A stretch of 25,447 bases of DNA. Source: Oscillospiraceae bacterium (GTDB lineage Bacteria > Bacillota > Clostridia > Oscillospirales > Ruminococcaceae). Under the pieces are notes generated by a model. The model was not told where the DNA came from. It saw only the letters and a list, made by a program, of their open reading frames with translations, and did not search any database. Location: contig JAISLG010000058.1 in the NCBI GenBank assembly GCA_031260615.1, positions 1 to 25,447 of the forward strand, in the 5' to 3' direction. Within the stretch, counting starts at the first letter, position 1, and every line of letters begins with the position of its first letter. Below, piece after piece: positions 24,714-25,447 of this stretch. The translations under genes were made by a program, and so were the position numbers.

Positions 24714-25447
24714 ATGCCGACTAAAACAATACGCGGCTCGAATATCGAACTCTTTCGGATTTTCAGCGCGTTTATCATAATGATGTGCCACTCCGCTACT
24801 TTCGGCGGTTACGGGTTGCCCCATACGTTTAATTTCCGTGGGCTGTATGTGAATACGCTCACGCCCGTGTTAGGTAACCTCGGCGTGTATTCGTTCGTAG
24901 CTATCGGCGGTTACTTCGGTATCAAATCGAGTTTCAAAGCCTCGCGTATCGTTAAGGTATGCACCATCACGATATTTTACGCGCTGTTCGGGTATGTCCT
25001 TGCCACGCAGATTCCTGACTTTACCAATGGGTACAAACTGTCGTTCAAAGACATTTATTATTCTGTTCTTTCCCCTGCCACGGGTAATGTCTTTTGGTAC
25101 CCAAATGTGTATATCGCGCTAATGTTGATGTCGCCTTGGATTAACAGGTTTCTGTTGTCGCTCACCGCTAAGGATTTTCGGAAGTTGCTGTTGACAGAGT
25201 ATTTGCTGTTCTCGGTGTTCTACACCGTAATACGCGCGAATGGGGTAACAAGCGATTTTTGCGTATTCGTGCTTGTCTACTCCGCCGCCGCGTATGTAAG
25301 ATTACACGACTGCGCATACTTCAAACGGAAGTGGTTGCCATTACTCGTATCGGTGGTCGGGATACTGCTCGCGGCAGTGTTACAAATTGCGTATCGGCAC
25401 ATACCCGAAGGAAAATTTGTATACACGATTATAAAGATACCCACGGC
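24714..25447 (+). CDS. Acyltransferase-3 family membrane protein (3' partial)
   Basis: The frame opens with MPTKTIRGSNIELFRIFSAF and runs without stop to the window end (244 complete codons). NIELFRIFSAFIIMMCH is the acyltransferase-3 (OatA/WecH-like) start, with His30 corresponding to the conserved family H in TM1. Several TM helices follow, with VFWYPNVYIALMLMSPWIN matching the family 'WYi..Y..lyl..P' segment. Members O-acetylate sugars of peptidoglycan, capsule or exopolysaccharide. The start is three bases after the trpB2 stop, so co-transcription is likely. No clear Shine-Dalgarno. Confidence 0.85.
   Translation, partial: MPTKTIRGSNIELFRIFSAFIIMMCHSATFGGYGLPHTFNFRGLYVNTLTPVLGNLGVYSFVAIGGYFGIKSSFKASRIVKVCTITIFYALFGYVLATQIPDFTNGYKLSFKDIYYSVLSPATGNVFWYPNVYIALMLMSPWINRFLLSLTAKDFRKLLLTEYLLFSVFYTVIRANGVTSDFCVFVLVYSAAAYVRLHDCAYFKRKWLPLLVSVVGILLAAVLQIAYRHIPEGKFVYTIIKIPT

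Overview
The window reads as chromosomal DNA of an anaerobic Gram-positive bacterium of class Clostridia, probably an uncultured gut member of the Oscillospirales. This is inferred from gene content (GldG-like plus DUF4340 pair, separate SecD and SecF, ECF transporter ATPases, TrpB2-type tryptophan synthase beta, threonine-rich lipoproteins) and not from any marker RNA. There is no rRNA, tRNA, phage, transposase or CRISPR array. Base composition is moderate (about half GC by eye), and nearly all genes stop with TAA.

Region 1 (1-8193, + strand): the 3' part of a GldG-like ABC transport auxiliary protein and a DUF4340 partner are followed by a partial tryptophan cluster, trpE - DEDDh exonuclease - trpG - trpD. 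The cluster ends in a carboxy(nor)spermidine decarboxylase (nspC) frame broken by one in-frame TAG after the PLP lysine. trpC, trpF and trpA are absent. A strong bidirectional hairpin terminator (8196-8223) separates this block from the next.

Region 2 (8240-14470, - strand): a block running leftwards from a near-consensus sigma-70 promoter at 14443-14470: secD, secF (8-nt overlap), a lipoprotein with a degenerate SGNH-hydrolase domain, ilvC, an unknown 97-aa protein and argJ. It joins membrane export with branched-chain amino acid and arginine synthesis.

Region 3 (14604-22258, + strand): a two-ATPase ECF transporter protein (EcfA1 and EcfA2 fused in one chain), a block of about ten 9-10 bp tandem repeats, a short Orn/Lys/Arg decarboxylase family protein, ribF, gltX, an HPt-domain protein, an AT-rich MaoC-like hotdog protein that looks foreign, and a CDF cation exporter.

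Region 4 (22331-25447, + strand): a VanY-type D,D-carboxypeptidase lipoprotein, a pair of 24-bp direct repeats, a trpB2 gene, and the start of an acyltransferase-3 membrane protein cut by the window end.

Tryptophan synthesis (anthranilate synthase, phosphoribosyltransferase, TrpB2) is split between regions 1 and 4. Two polyamine-type PLP enzymes (broken nspC and the decarboxylase-like gene) are also present. The most interesting signals are the TAG-interrupted but otherwise intact nspC in a window where TAG is almost unused as a stop; the fused EcfA1-EcfA2 without EcfT and with an unclear start codon; the decamer tandem repeats; the pseudo-SGNH lipoprotein downstream of secDF; and a mix of Shine-Dalgarno and A/T-rich non-Shine-Dalgarno starts.
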